Below are positions 9,198-19,000 of a stretch of DNA of 64,000 nt, in pieces. Position 1 is the stretch's first letter; each line of letters starts with the position of its first letter. Position numbers and translations under genes: made by a program. Source of the DNA: Effrenium voratum (lineage: Eukaryota > Sar > Dinophyceae > Suessiales > Symbiodiniaceae); contig CAUJNA010003293.1 in NCBI GenBank assembly GCA_963377175.1, positions 142,531-206,530 on the forward strand, read 5' to 3'. A model generated the notes under the pieces. That model was not told where the DNA came from and ran no database searches. It was given only the letters and a program-made list of their open reading frames with translations.

Positions 9198-12100
9198 TCG
9201 TGGACGAGTTGGACGAGACTGTCGAGCCGCATGTATTGGATGAGACACCCACGGTATTGTCAGTGGGGAGGAGATGCATGAAGATGGGTTATGCATTTCA
9301 CTGGATGCCTGGTAAACTACCTTTCATGGTTACGCCAAAGCAGGGATTCGTGCACTTGCAGGTCAAGGACGACATCCCGTACCTAGTGAGTGATGGTAAA
9401 CTTCGGAGTAACAGGCATCGCCCTACGATAGACGACCTCAAGGAGCACTTTTCGGAAGTATTGGCGATGGTAACGAACGACGAGGCAGATCAGGGAGGTG
9501 ACGATGAGAACGACGTCACACCCGCCGCTGTCGGTGAGTCCGCAGAGGCCGAGGGCGAACACCACGACGGGGCATTCGACTTCGGGCCACCCGGAGGAGC
9601 CGGTCCGGTACGTCCGCCTCCCGTGGCTGAGGAAATACCTGTAGATGTTGGGTCAGTCCCGCATCGACATGGTGATGCCGAAGCTCACGAGGAAGAGGTT
9701 GATGAAGATGATCCAGATGCCGGAATCGAAGTAGACGTGTACGAAGGATCATCAATAAAGAGGAAAGTGGGAGTCCTCAAGAAGGACGCCAACTCCATAG
9801 CTCATTTGCTTACACACAGATACCGAAATCCCTTCTGCGAATCATGCGTCAAGGCAAAGATGAGACACTTCAGATCACGAACGGGAGCATTCAAAAGAGA
9901 AGTGAAGACGTTCGGTGACCTGGTGACGTTCGACTTTGTGACGGCATCAGGAGATCATGAAGTGGAAGGCAGGTATGCGCTTATCATCCGGGACATATAT
10001 ACCGGAATTATCATGGCTTATCCCACTGCGAGAAGAGACACTGACTCAGTCGTCAGGGCTATCAAGCACTTCTGCGGGAGGAGGAAAATCAAGCAGGTAT
10101 ATTCAGATGACGGCCCGGAACTGATCAATGCGTGCGTGGAGCTGAAGCTGAACCACGACCTATCGCTGCCTGGACGGCCGCAGAACAATTCCCTTGCTGA
10201 AAGAACAAATCAATTCATCATTGACCAGACTTCGGCTTGTCTAGTACATGCCGGTCTACCCACGTGTTATTGGGTGCAGGCCATCACCACTCTGTGCCAT
10301 CTCATGAACATCGAAGAGGTGAACGGATCGAGTGCATGGATGAGGCTGCATGGCGAGGAGTTCAAGGGCGAGAAGATACCTTTTGGTGCGCTAGTGGACT
10401 TCAAGCCGAGCGAAGCACGAGGGGGAAAGAGGGAGAAGTTCGAGCCGAGAGGGGAAACTGGTATATTTGCTGGATATGTGTTGAGCACCGGTATGCATTG
10501 GGCAAACAAGTATCGTGCTTGGGCACTTACTGCATTTGCGGGTGCAGAGCTGAACATCAAGAAGGCAAAGGTTCCGCCTCGGTTGAGAATGCCACATCAG
10601 ACGGAGAGGATGATCCTGAAATCTCCTCTGGCGTTCCCAATACAACAGAAGTACAAGGTTGCCAACGAGACTTTGGAAGGAATAGAGATGTCTATCGATG
10701 CAATCGGTCTGGATGCACGTGACCGCCTGATCGAGGATGAGGACTACGAGCCTGAATTGCTGCAGAGTGACGAGAAGCGACTGCTTGACGATGAAGTCGA
10801 TCAGATCGCTGGTCTACTGCTCGACGATGGCCCGGAAGTAATCGCCGGAGATCGGGGGGATCATGCAGGAGAAGAAGATGCTAGACCGAGCTCCTCAAAA
10901 GGGAAAGGAGATGGACACCCTAAGGGCGATGAAAAGGTTGCGAAGTCCGACCTTCCACACGTGTCAGTTGGGCTACCCGGGGATGGTATCACGTACGTCA
11001 ACGACGATGGCAAGGAGGTTAAGATCGACAAGGCCGGGAGACCGTATCCTGTCGGGAAGGACGGATTCAGGCTAATGAAGACATCGAGACCTCCAGAGTT
11101 CACTCCTGAAGAATGGAAGATGATGAGTAAATATTACACCAAGGAAGAGAAGGCCGAAGTGAAGGGCGGTGGCAAAAGGAAAGAGGAAGATCCCAAGAGT
11201 AAAGAGTCTGATATTTCCGCGCCGGCAGAGGCACGGACATTACAGATGCCCGGTGGTAAGAGAATTCGAGCGATGCTTCGGAACCGCTGGGGTGGAGTAG
11301 AATGGCAGTACAATTGGGGATTGCGGAAGAACATATCAAAGATCAAGAACCCAATGGATGGGAAGCACTTGGCTGAGCTTGAATGGGTCAGGATTGTTGT
11401 TAATCCTGTCGACGGGGTGGTTGTTCTCATGGATTCCAAACAGTCCCAAGACGTCATGAGACGAAACGTTCAGCTTGAGAAAGAATTTGAGTGTCTGGTG
11501 GTAATTTATGCCTGGAAGTTCAAGTCTGAGGAGCGATCAAAGTCGACTCCAAACTGGACGAAGGCGGTTGCATCAGTCATGGAGAGTCATAAAGACGAAG
11601 CTGAGACAGCATCGGGGACGGATCCATCGGTCGACGAATCGACGGACCTCACCTGGTATGAATGGGAGGAGTCTGCTGAGATAGTTTCTGGAAAAGTGCC
11701 ACTCGCAATGCCTGCGATAGGCGAGGACGGTGAAGCCAAAAAGTACCCATCGATGCCGTGCGTGACTTCTGAGCGAATACAGCACAGAGAGAAGGCTGTG
11801 AAAGTTGTACGATTCTTCGACGCTTTAGTATCCAGGCCGGTAGGCCGGAAAGAGATGTTGACCAACCCTGATGCATTGGCATCAATGAAGAAAGAGTGGT
11901 CGGGATTAATCGACCAGGGGGTCTTCGATCTTGGCGCGGTGCGTGAATATGACGCTGTAGCCAGAGAAGCAAAAGCGAAGGGGGAGGAAATACACATGGC
12001 TCGCGCACATGGAATTTGCGTTGAAAAGCACTCACAGTTGCCTGTTGGTGATCCTAAGAGGAAGTTCAAGGGTAGAGGCGTGTTGCTGGGGAACCAAGTG

Positions 12101-15100
12101 AAGAACCAAAGCTTTGAGGCTGCGATGTTTCAAGATTTGGGGAACTCCCCTGCTTCATTTGAAGCCTCGCGTTGGGCGGATTTTCTGGGTTGTCATGATG
12201 GCTGGGATGTGCAGATGGCCGACGCTGTTCAGGCGTATATACAGGCCACCTTGAGAGGCACGCCGTGTTGGATTGAATTGCCACCGGAGGCCGTGCCAAG
12301 TGAATGCAAATGGGATAAGTACAGAAGACCAGTCGTCCCGTTGAGGAAGGCGCTGTACGGACACCCAGATGCGGGAACATTTTGGGAGCAGCACTGCGAT
12401 GAGTCGGTGCGTGCCGTTGGTTTTGAGCCCATCGGCGAAGAATGGCCTTCAGTGTACATTCACGAAAAGCTCCAGCTTGTTCTGGTTGTGTATGTCGACG
12501 ACTTCAAAATGGCAGGGCCGCAGAAGAACCTTGCCCAAGGGTGGAGCATGTTGCGTACACGTTTGAAGATTGAGCCCGAGACTGGACTTGACATGTACCT
12601 TGGTTGCAATCAAAGCAAGGGAAACGTCACTCTCGGGAACGGACACCGAGTAACAACGGTGACCTATGACATGGAACAGTTCCTACGTTCCTGTGTCGAC
12701 CGCTATCTTGAAGTGGCGGGCGACGTGAAGTTGAATAAGGTTGTCACCCCTGAGTTGCATGAAGAAACAAAGAATCACGTCTCACGGAAGCCTGCCAGAG
12801 AGGGGCCGTCAGTCGTGTGCAATTGGTGTAACAATCTTGTGCCCACCGACGGTTCTGCCACAGTGCCGGACCAACGGGGAGGGACTCCTGAGTTGGCCAT
12901 GAAGGAGCCCGTGCGTGGACACCTTGCTCCGCATGCCGCTAGCGTACTAATGAAGTTGCTGTACGGTGCGCGGATTGCTCGCTTCGATTTGTTGCGGCAA
13001 GTGAATCGCCTAGCACGGAACGTGCATAGGTGGACTGACTCCGATGATCGGGGTTTGCATCACTTGATGTGCTATGTGCATCATACCAAACATTGGCGCA
13101 TGGTCGGTTGGGTTGGAGACCCTATGGACGATGTGCACTTGGCCTTGTATGCGGACGCTGACTTTGCGGGATGCATTGACTCGCTGCGTTCCACCTCCGG
13201 TGGACACTTGAATATACAAGGGCCTAATACCCGGTTTCCGTTGTCTGGCAGCTCTAAAAGACAGGGTTGTGTGAGTCACTCCACTCCCGAGGCCGAGATT
13301 GTTGCGGCCGATGTTGCCATGAGATCGATGGGTATGCCCGCTCTCAAGCTGGTAGAGCGGATTCTCAAGAAGTCACCGAACTTTGTGTTCTATGACGATA
13401 ATAAGGCTATGATCGGTGTCGTGCGATCGGGGAGGAACCCCACGATGCGCCACCTTGAGAGAAGCCATGGTGTTAGCATTTCGTGGATGCATGAGATGTT
13501 CACACGTGATTACATGTACTTGGCGTATGAGGTCACCGACAGGATGGCGGCCGATATTTACACCAAGGCGTTCAATGATGGGCGCAAATGGAAACATGCA
13601 TGTTTGCAGATTGGTCTACTTGACCCGAGCTTGCTGTCTGACCCGGATACCCTCAAGGCGCTCACACCCACGTGTGATCCCATAAAGGGGACCATGCAGA
13701 CCGCTTCGGGGACAGTTGACGGAGTTCCAACATTTCCGTACACACACATACCGATCATGCCCCCGGACCTATGGTGGTCTGGATTAACATCTAAAGAGGG
13801 ATTGCATGAGCATGAAGGACATGATCCGGTTGTTGTTGCCAAGGGACCCAGATTGATGCGTGTGAAACCTCCACTCGCGGTTATGACACCGTTTGGGAGC
13901 AAGTGGCTTCGTTCCACTTGGTTTCTGAAGAATGGGTCATGGCTCAAAGTTGAGGATAGAGTTGACCCGGGGCTACAATGTGTGCGAATTGATGGTTGGG
14001 TTGAACGCGCAGTTTGGCAGTTTCATCCCGTACCGGTCGCTGCACCGGCGCGGGAACGGTCTCCACGACCACGACCAATTCACGTCGGGTCCGGGGATGT
14101 TGACATGCAGTCCGTGCTGGCCGCATTTGTTGAAGAACTGTCGAACGAGCGCATAGAGTTGAAGTGTGTTAACGACCTTGCTTTGGAAACGTTGCTCCGA
14201 TTGAAATTGCTCATGCGTTGTCTGCATATCAATCACGAGCAGCTTGTCCCTGGTCGTTGTTTTGTTCCGTATCGCATTGCGGTGAAGCACAAGCCACAGT
14301 TAGCGCCGGGTATTGAACTCGCGATGGTCAAACATGACGGTGGTGTGCTTCGCGCTCCTGTTCATGTCTCGCTTCCTGGTATGAGAACTCGCACAGTCGT
14401 CACTCTTTACAGTGTTGACTTGGCTCGGCCCATCGTGCTGATGGCATGTTCCGAACCACGTAACTGGTTCACTGCTCTTGCCCGCCATGACGGGCCGCAG
14501 GTTGTCACCATAACTCTGGTTGATGACTTACTGAGCGAGTACGGGGGGAGAATCGCCAGACATGTGCTTACCAAACCTTCCGATTTGTTGTTCTTCGCCG
14601 GGCCTTGCACGGGGGGATCATCATGGGCACGCCTCAACAAGACTCGCGGCATTGACACCGCAGAGAAAATCGAGGCCAAACAAAGAGAATTTTGGAGATT
14701 ATTTGAACGGTTCGTTGAAATTAAACGGCATGCCATGACAAAACGAGCTGCGATTTTGTTTGAGTTGCCTGGAAGTTGTGATTATTGGAAAGATGAGAGA
14801 CTGCATGAGGTCGTGCATGATGGGACTAGTCACGAGTTTGATGGGTGTCGCTATGGCTTGAAACAAAGATATGCAAAGAAACCCATGCCAATCAAGAAAC
14901 CATGGAGAGTTGTATCATGGAACTTTGAACTTGGTGGCTCGTTGTCTAAGAAATGCAATGGAAACCATGAGCATGGACCTTGTGCTGGTCGTGAAACCAA
15001 AGAAACCCAGTTGTACACGTCTATAATTGTGGGTGTGATCCTTCGCCGTTTTCGTGCTCGAGCAAGGTGCCTCAAACCGGCACCGTTGAAACTCGCTCTT

Positions 15101-16093
15101 GCTTGCATTACGCGAAGGAGATCGCGGAAGCACCAAGCTACTGCGAGCGAAATCTGCACCACCCCAACTGCACAACCGAGGTGCTGGGTCAGTCCCGAAC
15201 CTCTGGTGCATACGGGGAGCTGGGTCAGTCCCGAACCCCAAGCTTCAAGGAGGAGCTGGACGAGTTCGTCACCTCAATCTGAAGCTGGGATCGCATTGGG
15301 ACAATTCCGTGGCTTCATTTACAGCTGCCTATTTTGGATTTTCCTGGGTCTGGAGAATATCATCAAGATGACTGCCAATCCGAATGTCGTCAATGCAAAT
15401 GAGTTCTTCTGTGTGCCTGTTGGGAAATCTAGGCAAGCAGCAATCTTCTTGGGAAATTTGGTGAAGAACGCCATCGAGGAAGGCAAGAGGATACCCAAGA
15501 GGATGGAGATGAGCAGCGACCTGGGTATGTGCGTGAAGTGGATCGAGGACATAGGCGTCCCCGCTATTTATGCATACTCTGCGTACTACTCTGCCAAGGG
15601 CCGCGGGATGATGAAAGGTGAAGGGCAGTCTATGAGGGTTGCCTTAGAGTTCATCAGCAAAGTTTTCGGACAGCTTTCTGCCGACGAATGTATGCTTGGA
15701 TGGAGGGAATTCTGCAGCAAGGGAAAGAAGATCGTGTCGGCGCTGAACCAACTTTGCGGTGAGGCAACGATGCTGGCGAAGAACCCCGAGTTGCTCAACG
15801 TAACCAAGTACTGCATGGAAGGGGCGGATATGTTGAGATCAATCGCGAACATCTGGGATCTCGCACTAGGCGTGGCCGAGGACAACGATGAACGGTCGTT
15901 CAAAGCTGCGTTCCACCAGGACACCCCGGTTGGGGAGGTGTACAAAGAATTCATCAGCGACGAGTCATCTAGGGCATCGTCATCGAGAAGGTGGAGGAGC
16001 TCCGAGGAGTTCCAGACGACTGCAGAGTTTGAGAGGCACGATCGGAGAATTGCAAGTACAGAGATCGAAACTGGGGGAAAGTGTTCACGTTGA
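9146..16093 (+). CDS. pol: Copia-like Pol: protease C-part, integrase, RT, RNase H and long C-terminal extension, in frame with a second protein
   Basis: This 2315-codon frame starts after the 1-bp deletion. Integrase: zinc segment, then Asp263, Asp321 and Glu352 (spacing shorter than usual). Reverse transcriptase: Asp in MADAVQAYIQA, the LRKALYG block and YVDD near residue 1116 (12491-12502). RNase H: YADADFAG, STPEAE, FYDDNK and DRMAADIYTKAF, about 13145-13575. Together these make cDNA and integrate it. The copia order (IN before RT) is clear. A ~500-residue extension follows RNase H and includes a methyltransferase-like stretch, annotated separately. The frame then stays open through a Pro/Ser/Arg-rich bridge (~15060-15367) into the first part of an unrelated protein (from ATG 15368). 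Whether that is a real polyprotein or a fortuitous open junction cannot be decided here. Confidence 0.88.
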   Translation: MFQTANGSTSTSDVAKIVVDELDETVEPHVLDETPTVLSVGRRCMKMGYAFHWMPGKLPFMVTPKQGFVHLQVKDDIPYLVSDGKLRSNRHRPTIDDLKEHFSEVLAMVTNDEADQGGDDENDVTPAAVGESAEAEGEHHDGAFDFGPPGGAGPVRPPPVAEEIPVDVGSVPHRHGDAEAHEEEVDEDDPDAGIEVDVYEGSSIKRKVGVLKKDANSIAHLLTHRYRNPFCESCVKAKMRHFRSRTGAFKREVKTFGDLVTFDFVTASGDHEVEGRYALIIRDIYTGIIMAYPTARRDTDSVVRAIKHFCGRRKIKQVYSDDGPELINACVELKLNHDLSLPGRPQNNSLAERTNQFIIDQTSACLVHAGLPTCYWVQAITTLCHLMNIEEVNGSSAWMRLHGEEFKGEKIPFGALVDFKPSEARGGKREKFEPRGETGIFAGYVLSTGMHWANKYRAWALTAFAGAELNIKKAKVPPRLRMPHQTERMILKSPLAFPIQQKYKVANETLEGIEMSIDAIGLDARDRLIEDEDYEPELLQSDEKRLLDDEVDQIAGLLLDDGPEVIAGDRGDHAGEEDARPSSSKGKGDGHPKGDEKVAKSDLPHVSVGLPGDGITYVNDDGKEVKIDKAGRPYPVGKDGFRLMKTSRPPEFTPEEWKMMSKYYTKEEKAEVKGGGKRKEEDPKSKESDISAPAEARTLQMPGGKRIRAMLRNRWGGVEWQYNWGLRKNISKIKNPMDGKHLAELEWVRIVVNPVDGVVVLMDSKQSQDVMRRNVQLEKEFECLVVIYAWKFKSEERSKSTPNWTKAVASVMESHKDEAETASGTDPSVDESTDLTWYEWEESAEIVSGKVPLAMPAIGEDGEAKKYPSMPCVTSERIQHREKAVKVVRFFDALVSRPVGRKEMLTNPDALASMKKEWSGLIDQGVFDLGAVREYDAVAREAKAKGEEIHMARAHGICVEKHSQLPVGDPKRKFKGRGVLLGNQVKNQSFEAAMFQDLGNSPASFEASRWADFLGCHDGWDVQMADAVQAYIQATLRGTPCWIELPPEAVPSECKWDKYRRPVVPLRKALYGHPDAGTFWEQHCDESVRAVGFEPIGEEWPSVYIHEKLQLVLVVYVDDFKMAGPQKNLAQGWSMLRTRLKIEPETGLDMYLGCNQSKGNVTLGNGHRVTTVTYDMEQFLRSCVDRYLEVAGDVKLNKVVTPELHEETKNHVSRKPAREGPSVVCNWCNNLVPTDGSATVPDQRGGTPELAMKEPVRGHLAPHAASVLMKLLYGARIARFDLLRQVNRLARNVHRWTDSDDRGLHHLMCYVHHTKHWRMVGWVGDPMDDVHLALYADADFAGCIDSLRSTSGGHLNIQGPNTRFPLSGSSKRQGCVSHSTPEAEIVAADVAMRSMGMPALKLVERILKKSPNFVFYDDNKAMIGVVRSGRNPTMRHLERSHGVSISWMHEMFTRDYMYLAYEVTDRMAADIYTKAFNDGRKWKHACLQIGLLDPSLLSDPDTLKALTPTCDPIKGTMQTASGTVDGVPTFPYTHIPIMPPDLWWSGLTSKEGLHEHEGHDPVVVAKGPRLMRVKPPLAVMTPFGSKWLRSTWFLKNGSWLKVEDRVDPGLQCVRIDGWVERAVWQFHPVPVAAPARERSPRPRPIHVGSGDVDMQSVLAAFVEELSNERIELKCVNDLALETLLRLKLLMRCLHINHEQLVPGRCFVPYRIAVKHKPQLAPGIELAMVKHDGGVLRAPVHVSLPGMRTRTVVTLYSVDLARPIVLMACSEPRNWFTALARHDGPQVVTITLVDDLLSEYGGRIARHVLTKPSDLLFFAGPCTGGSSWARLNKTRGIDTAEKIEAKQREFWRLFERFVEIKRHAMTKRAAILFELPGSCDYWKDERLHEVVHDGTSHEFDGCRYGLKQRYAKKPMPIKKPWRVVSWNFELGGSLSKKCNGNHEHGPCAGRETKETQLYTSIIVGVILRRFRARARCLKPAPLKLALACITRRRSRKHQATASEICTTPTAQPRCWVSPEPLVHTGSWVSPEPQASRRSWTSSSPQSEAGIALGQFRGFIYSCLFWIFLGLENIIKMTANPNVVNANEFFCVPVGKSRQAAIFLGNLVKNAIEEGKRIPKRMEMSSDLGMCVKWIEDIGVPAIYAYSAYYSAKGRGMMKGEGQSMRVALEFISKVFGQLSADECMLGWREFCSKGKKIVSALNQLCGEATMLAKNPELLNVTKYCMEGADMLRSIANIWDLALGVAEDNDERSFKAAFHQDTPVGEVYKEFISDESSRASSSRRWRSSEEFQTTAEFERHDRRIASTEIETGGKCSR
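9648..9661 (+). repeat. TGGGTCAGTCCC motif, site 3
   Basis: TTGGGTCAGTCCCG is the counterpart of site 2 in copy 2; it reads Gly-Ser-Val-Pro between protease and integrase. Confidence 0.75.
14411..15010 (+). other. Methyltransferase-like (C5-MTase-like) segment in Pol C-terminal extension
   Basis: Residues ~1756-1955 of Pol alternate strands and helices like a Rossmann methyltransferase. There is a first strand (IVLMACSEP), then VTITLVDD ending in acidic residues. Next comes DLLFFAGPCTGGSSW (Pro-Cys at 14603-14608), placed like the catalytic Pro-Cys loop of cytosine-5 methyltransferases, and AILFELPGS (Glu codon 14762-14764), placed like the E-N-V motif. The glycine-rich SAM loop is weak and the E-N-V sequence is not exact. 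Retrotransposon-borne DNA methyltransferases have been reported in dinoflagellates, which makes the idea plausible. The assignment is inference; a different Rossmann enzyme or a dead remnant is possible. Confidence 0.4.
15184..15233 (+). repeat. TGGGTCAGTCCC motif, sites 4 and 5 (tandem pair)
   Basis: CTGGGTCAGTCCCGAAC occurs at 15184 and again at 15220, 36 bp apart, in the bridge between Pol and the following protein. In the open Pol frame it reads Trp-Val-Ser-Pro-Glu-Pro; in the next frame it reads Ala-Gly-Ser-Val-Pro-Asn twice, as in the other sites. That hints at a nearby frameshift. Confidence 0.75.
15368..16093 (+). CDS. N-terminal part of giant Tpt1-containing accessory protein
   Basis: The first ATG after the Pol bridge begins M-T-A-N-P-N; about 240 residues follow that are largely helical, with Cys and Met scattered through. 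No known family was recognised. It overlaps the next ORF (16081, different frame): that frame is open from 16033, so the shift from frame 2 to frame 1 must fall within 16033-16093. This looks like one indel in a single long coding region rather than two genes, because both sides have the same composition and the junction lacks any start context. Upstream it is in frame with Pol without a stop. Confidence 0.6.
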   Translation: MTANPNVVNANEFFCVPVGKSRQAAIFLGNLVKNAIEEGKRIPKRMEMSSDLGMCVKWIEDIGVPAIYAYSAYYSAKGRGMMKGEGQSMRVALEFISKVFGQLSADECMLGWREFCSKGKKIVSALNQLCGEATMLAKNPELLNVTKYCMEGADMLRSIANIWDLALGVAEDNDERSFKAAFHQDTPVGEVYKEFISDESSRASSSRRWRSSEEFQTTAEFERHDRRIASTEIETGGKCSR

Positions 16094-19000
16094 GCGTGAT
16101 CAAGGCTCCCAAGATCGACTCCTACGGTCGTGGTTCCAAGGACGACTACCAGAAGAATTGGGACCTTGGGTTGGTCTACCAGAATGAGCTGCAGGCATCG
16201 ATGAAGAACCTCGCATATGCACTGAGGAGGGATGAGAATGCCAGCCAGAACAACCTATTGCGCTGGATGATCTGTGGGTCAACCCCCAGTGACATCTCTG
16301 ATGCGTGCATCGGGGCGGTCAATTCGCTCATGTGCGTATCGTTCATCATGAGGAGATTGCAGCCATTGCTCGGTGAGAAGGACTCCAAAGATCAGTCGTA
16401 TACAGCTTATTTCCGTCCAGACAAAAGGGAGCTGAACGATCTCTACCGGGAGATTGAGTACGCCAGGGATTTCCTATGGTGCATCGATATGATCTATGAG
16501 TCGAAGCTGCCTGCGATGAACATCAACTCCATCAGTTTGGCACCGCACGCGGCTGACAGGGCCGCTGAGAACCAAGATCGGCGCAAGTGGGTAAGCTGGA
16601 TGAAGGAGATCGAGAAGAAGGCCGAGAAGGACGTCATGATCGAATTCTTCCAGAATAAATACTGCACGATTCATGAAATCGAGAGGGAACTGGAGAAGTA
16701 CCCCGAGGATTTCGTGGTTGGGGAAGAGCCGACATGGTGGGTGATGGGCTCATCGAAGACGGAGCCGCCACGGAAGACGGAGCGACAGCAGAAGTCGGCA
16801 TCAAGCTCCGGGCAAAGGAGTCAAACCGCTGGTGGGTCAGTCCCCCAGCCGGGAGCTCCAAGTGGGGGGTCGCAAGCCAGCGATGCTGTCAAGATCGACA
16901 ACGAGATCATCGACTCCATTTTCCGAATGAACTCTGGCGGTGACGACGACAGATGGGTAATTATCAACCCAACTGCTGGACACGATACCTACACTTCATT
17001 CGAAGGGGGTACCACTTTGGGCGGAGCGACTGTCAATGTGAAATTCAACATAGACAACAATACGGGGTACCCAATCATACAAACTGTATTTGGGCCGTGT
17101 CTTGCAGAAGGCAAGAACGCAACATATTGGGAGTGTATGCTGAGATGCCTGACCTCTTCGCTATTGCACTTCGAGGAGAAGACCAGCGCGGAGAAGATCA
17201 TTCTTTCCTATGTTGGGAAGGGAAATGCGGCATGGCTACAGCTGTATGCTTTCTTGTGTGCCCAAACAGGATGCTTGATTACTGGACGCCTTCCGGGCGC
17301 CAAAGCCATCAACGCGTTGATTCAGGCGGAGAAGAACCCGGACAACGCACCTGGACAGTTGAACCGGATTATCAATAGGCAGAAGAGGAGCCCCATTGGC
17401 GAGGCGACGATTCGCGACATGATGATCCACAAGAAGAGCTTCTTGGTCCTGGATTGGCCCCTGAGGGCCGTCAACTCGAAAGGGAGCACGAAGACCTTCC
17501 AGATGATGGTCAACGAACAGGGATGGACAAACATCGAGGAGAGATCATACTATGGGTCGAGTGAGCAAGTCTCCTCACCCAACGACACGTTGAATATCAT
17601 CTCCCGATTGCAGAAGCTGGATAAGCTCATCGCTGAACGGCGGAGGCGAGACATGGATGACTCACCAATGTCGGTGCACATCTGGATGTCGCTATATGAT
17701 TGGGTGTGCATGAGAGGATGCGGATGGCAGGTGACCGCCAACCCCATCATCGACTCCCTGCAGAAGGCGATATCTGACCTCGTCAACACATGCAAGGGCC
17801 TGGTCGTGGTGTGCGTGAATCGCGATGTTGCTTTCCATGGTGGAAGAGGGGACTTGGGGACGATCGCCAACAAGGTTAGCGAGATCTGCAAGGCGGCAGG
17901 CGCGCTGGTGACCGAGAACGATCGCCTGTGGCGCGTGGTCCATGCGCTCACAGGAAAGAACTACAAGATCCCTGGGAGCTCGAACTTGCAACACTTCCTC
18001 CTGAAGCGACTGCTGATTGAGAAATCCATCGATGCGGTCGCACCAAGCAACGCGTTTGTGTGTGAGCTGGAGGGGACGTGCATAAACGAGCCCGACCTTC
18101 GATTCAACATCCCGAAGAACATGGAGGAATCGAAGGTGAAATTCGAGTACAAGCCGACCTTCACTGCACAGTCGAAGAGGAAACAAGAGCAGCAAGATGA
18201 AGGACACGGCGAGCAGGATGCTTTTGGGAAAGCCGATGTCGGTGATCAACGTCTTCGATGGTATACGGTCACGGAGCTCAGCAAGTTTATCTGCGAACTT
18301 TGCGCTAAAGAGATGCAGATGAGCAAGTCGAAGGTGCTCGGACCGAATTCGAAGTACAATCCCTCTTCTTGCGTGAACTGTTGCGCGAACTGGAACGCGG
18401 ACACGAACGGTATTGCAATGTCTATCGAGGGGAAGAAAATGTACACGCGCCTCTTCGCGGAATGCGTGGTGGCAATCCCCGACCTTCAAAACCTCATGGT
18501 GGACGTCAACAATATCCAGGCCATGATCACGATCATACGGGAGCTCGTGTATTCAAGGCTGAAGAAGGAGCTTTCTCACGTGGGATTCGTGAGCATGACT
18601 GTGGATCAAGCAGCGCAGTTCTACAACAACGGTCACGGGAAGCAATTGTGCGCATCCCGGGATGTGATCGTGTGCAAGAATTCCGAGGGAGTCGAGGAGA
18701 GGATGTCCATCTTCTTGATAGGCAAGGATCTTGGCAATGTGGCATATTCGTCCTGGATCAAGAGTGTGCTCGACCAAGGAACGATGTATGAACTCCTGGG
18801 ACAAACCACGAACGAGGAATCCTTGGGAGACGTCGTCGAGATGGTGTTGGGATTCTTTGAGGTGATGTCGTACTTCCAGCACGAACTGCCACTGTGGAAG
18901 GATGCATGGAAGATCAAGAGGGAGTTCGAGCAGTCAATAGTGCGACACCTCGCTGGGAACGTGACCCACACGACGGGCCAGAACAGAAAGCGGAACAGAC

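Noticed and set aside
16270..16284. Another motif copy (GTGGGTCAACCCCC)
   Set aside because: Two mismatches and no boundary position.
17440..17960. SGNH-hydrolase-like or other named alpha/beta enzyme in the accessory protein
   Set aside because: The strand pattern is suggestive but no catalytic motif could be identified.
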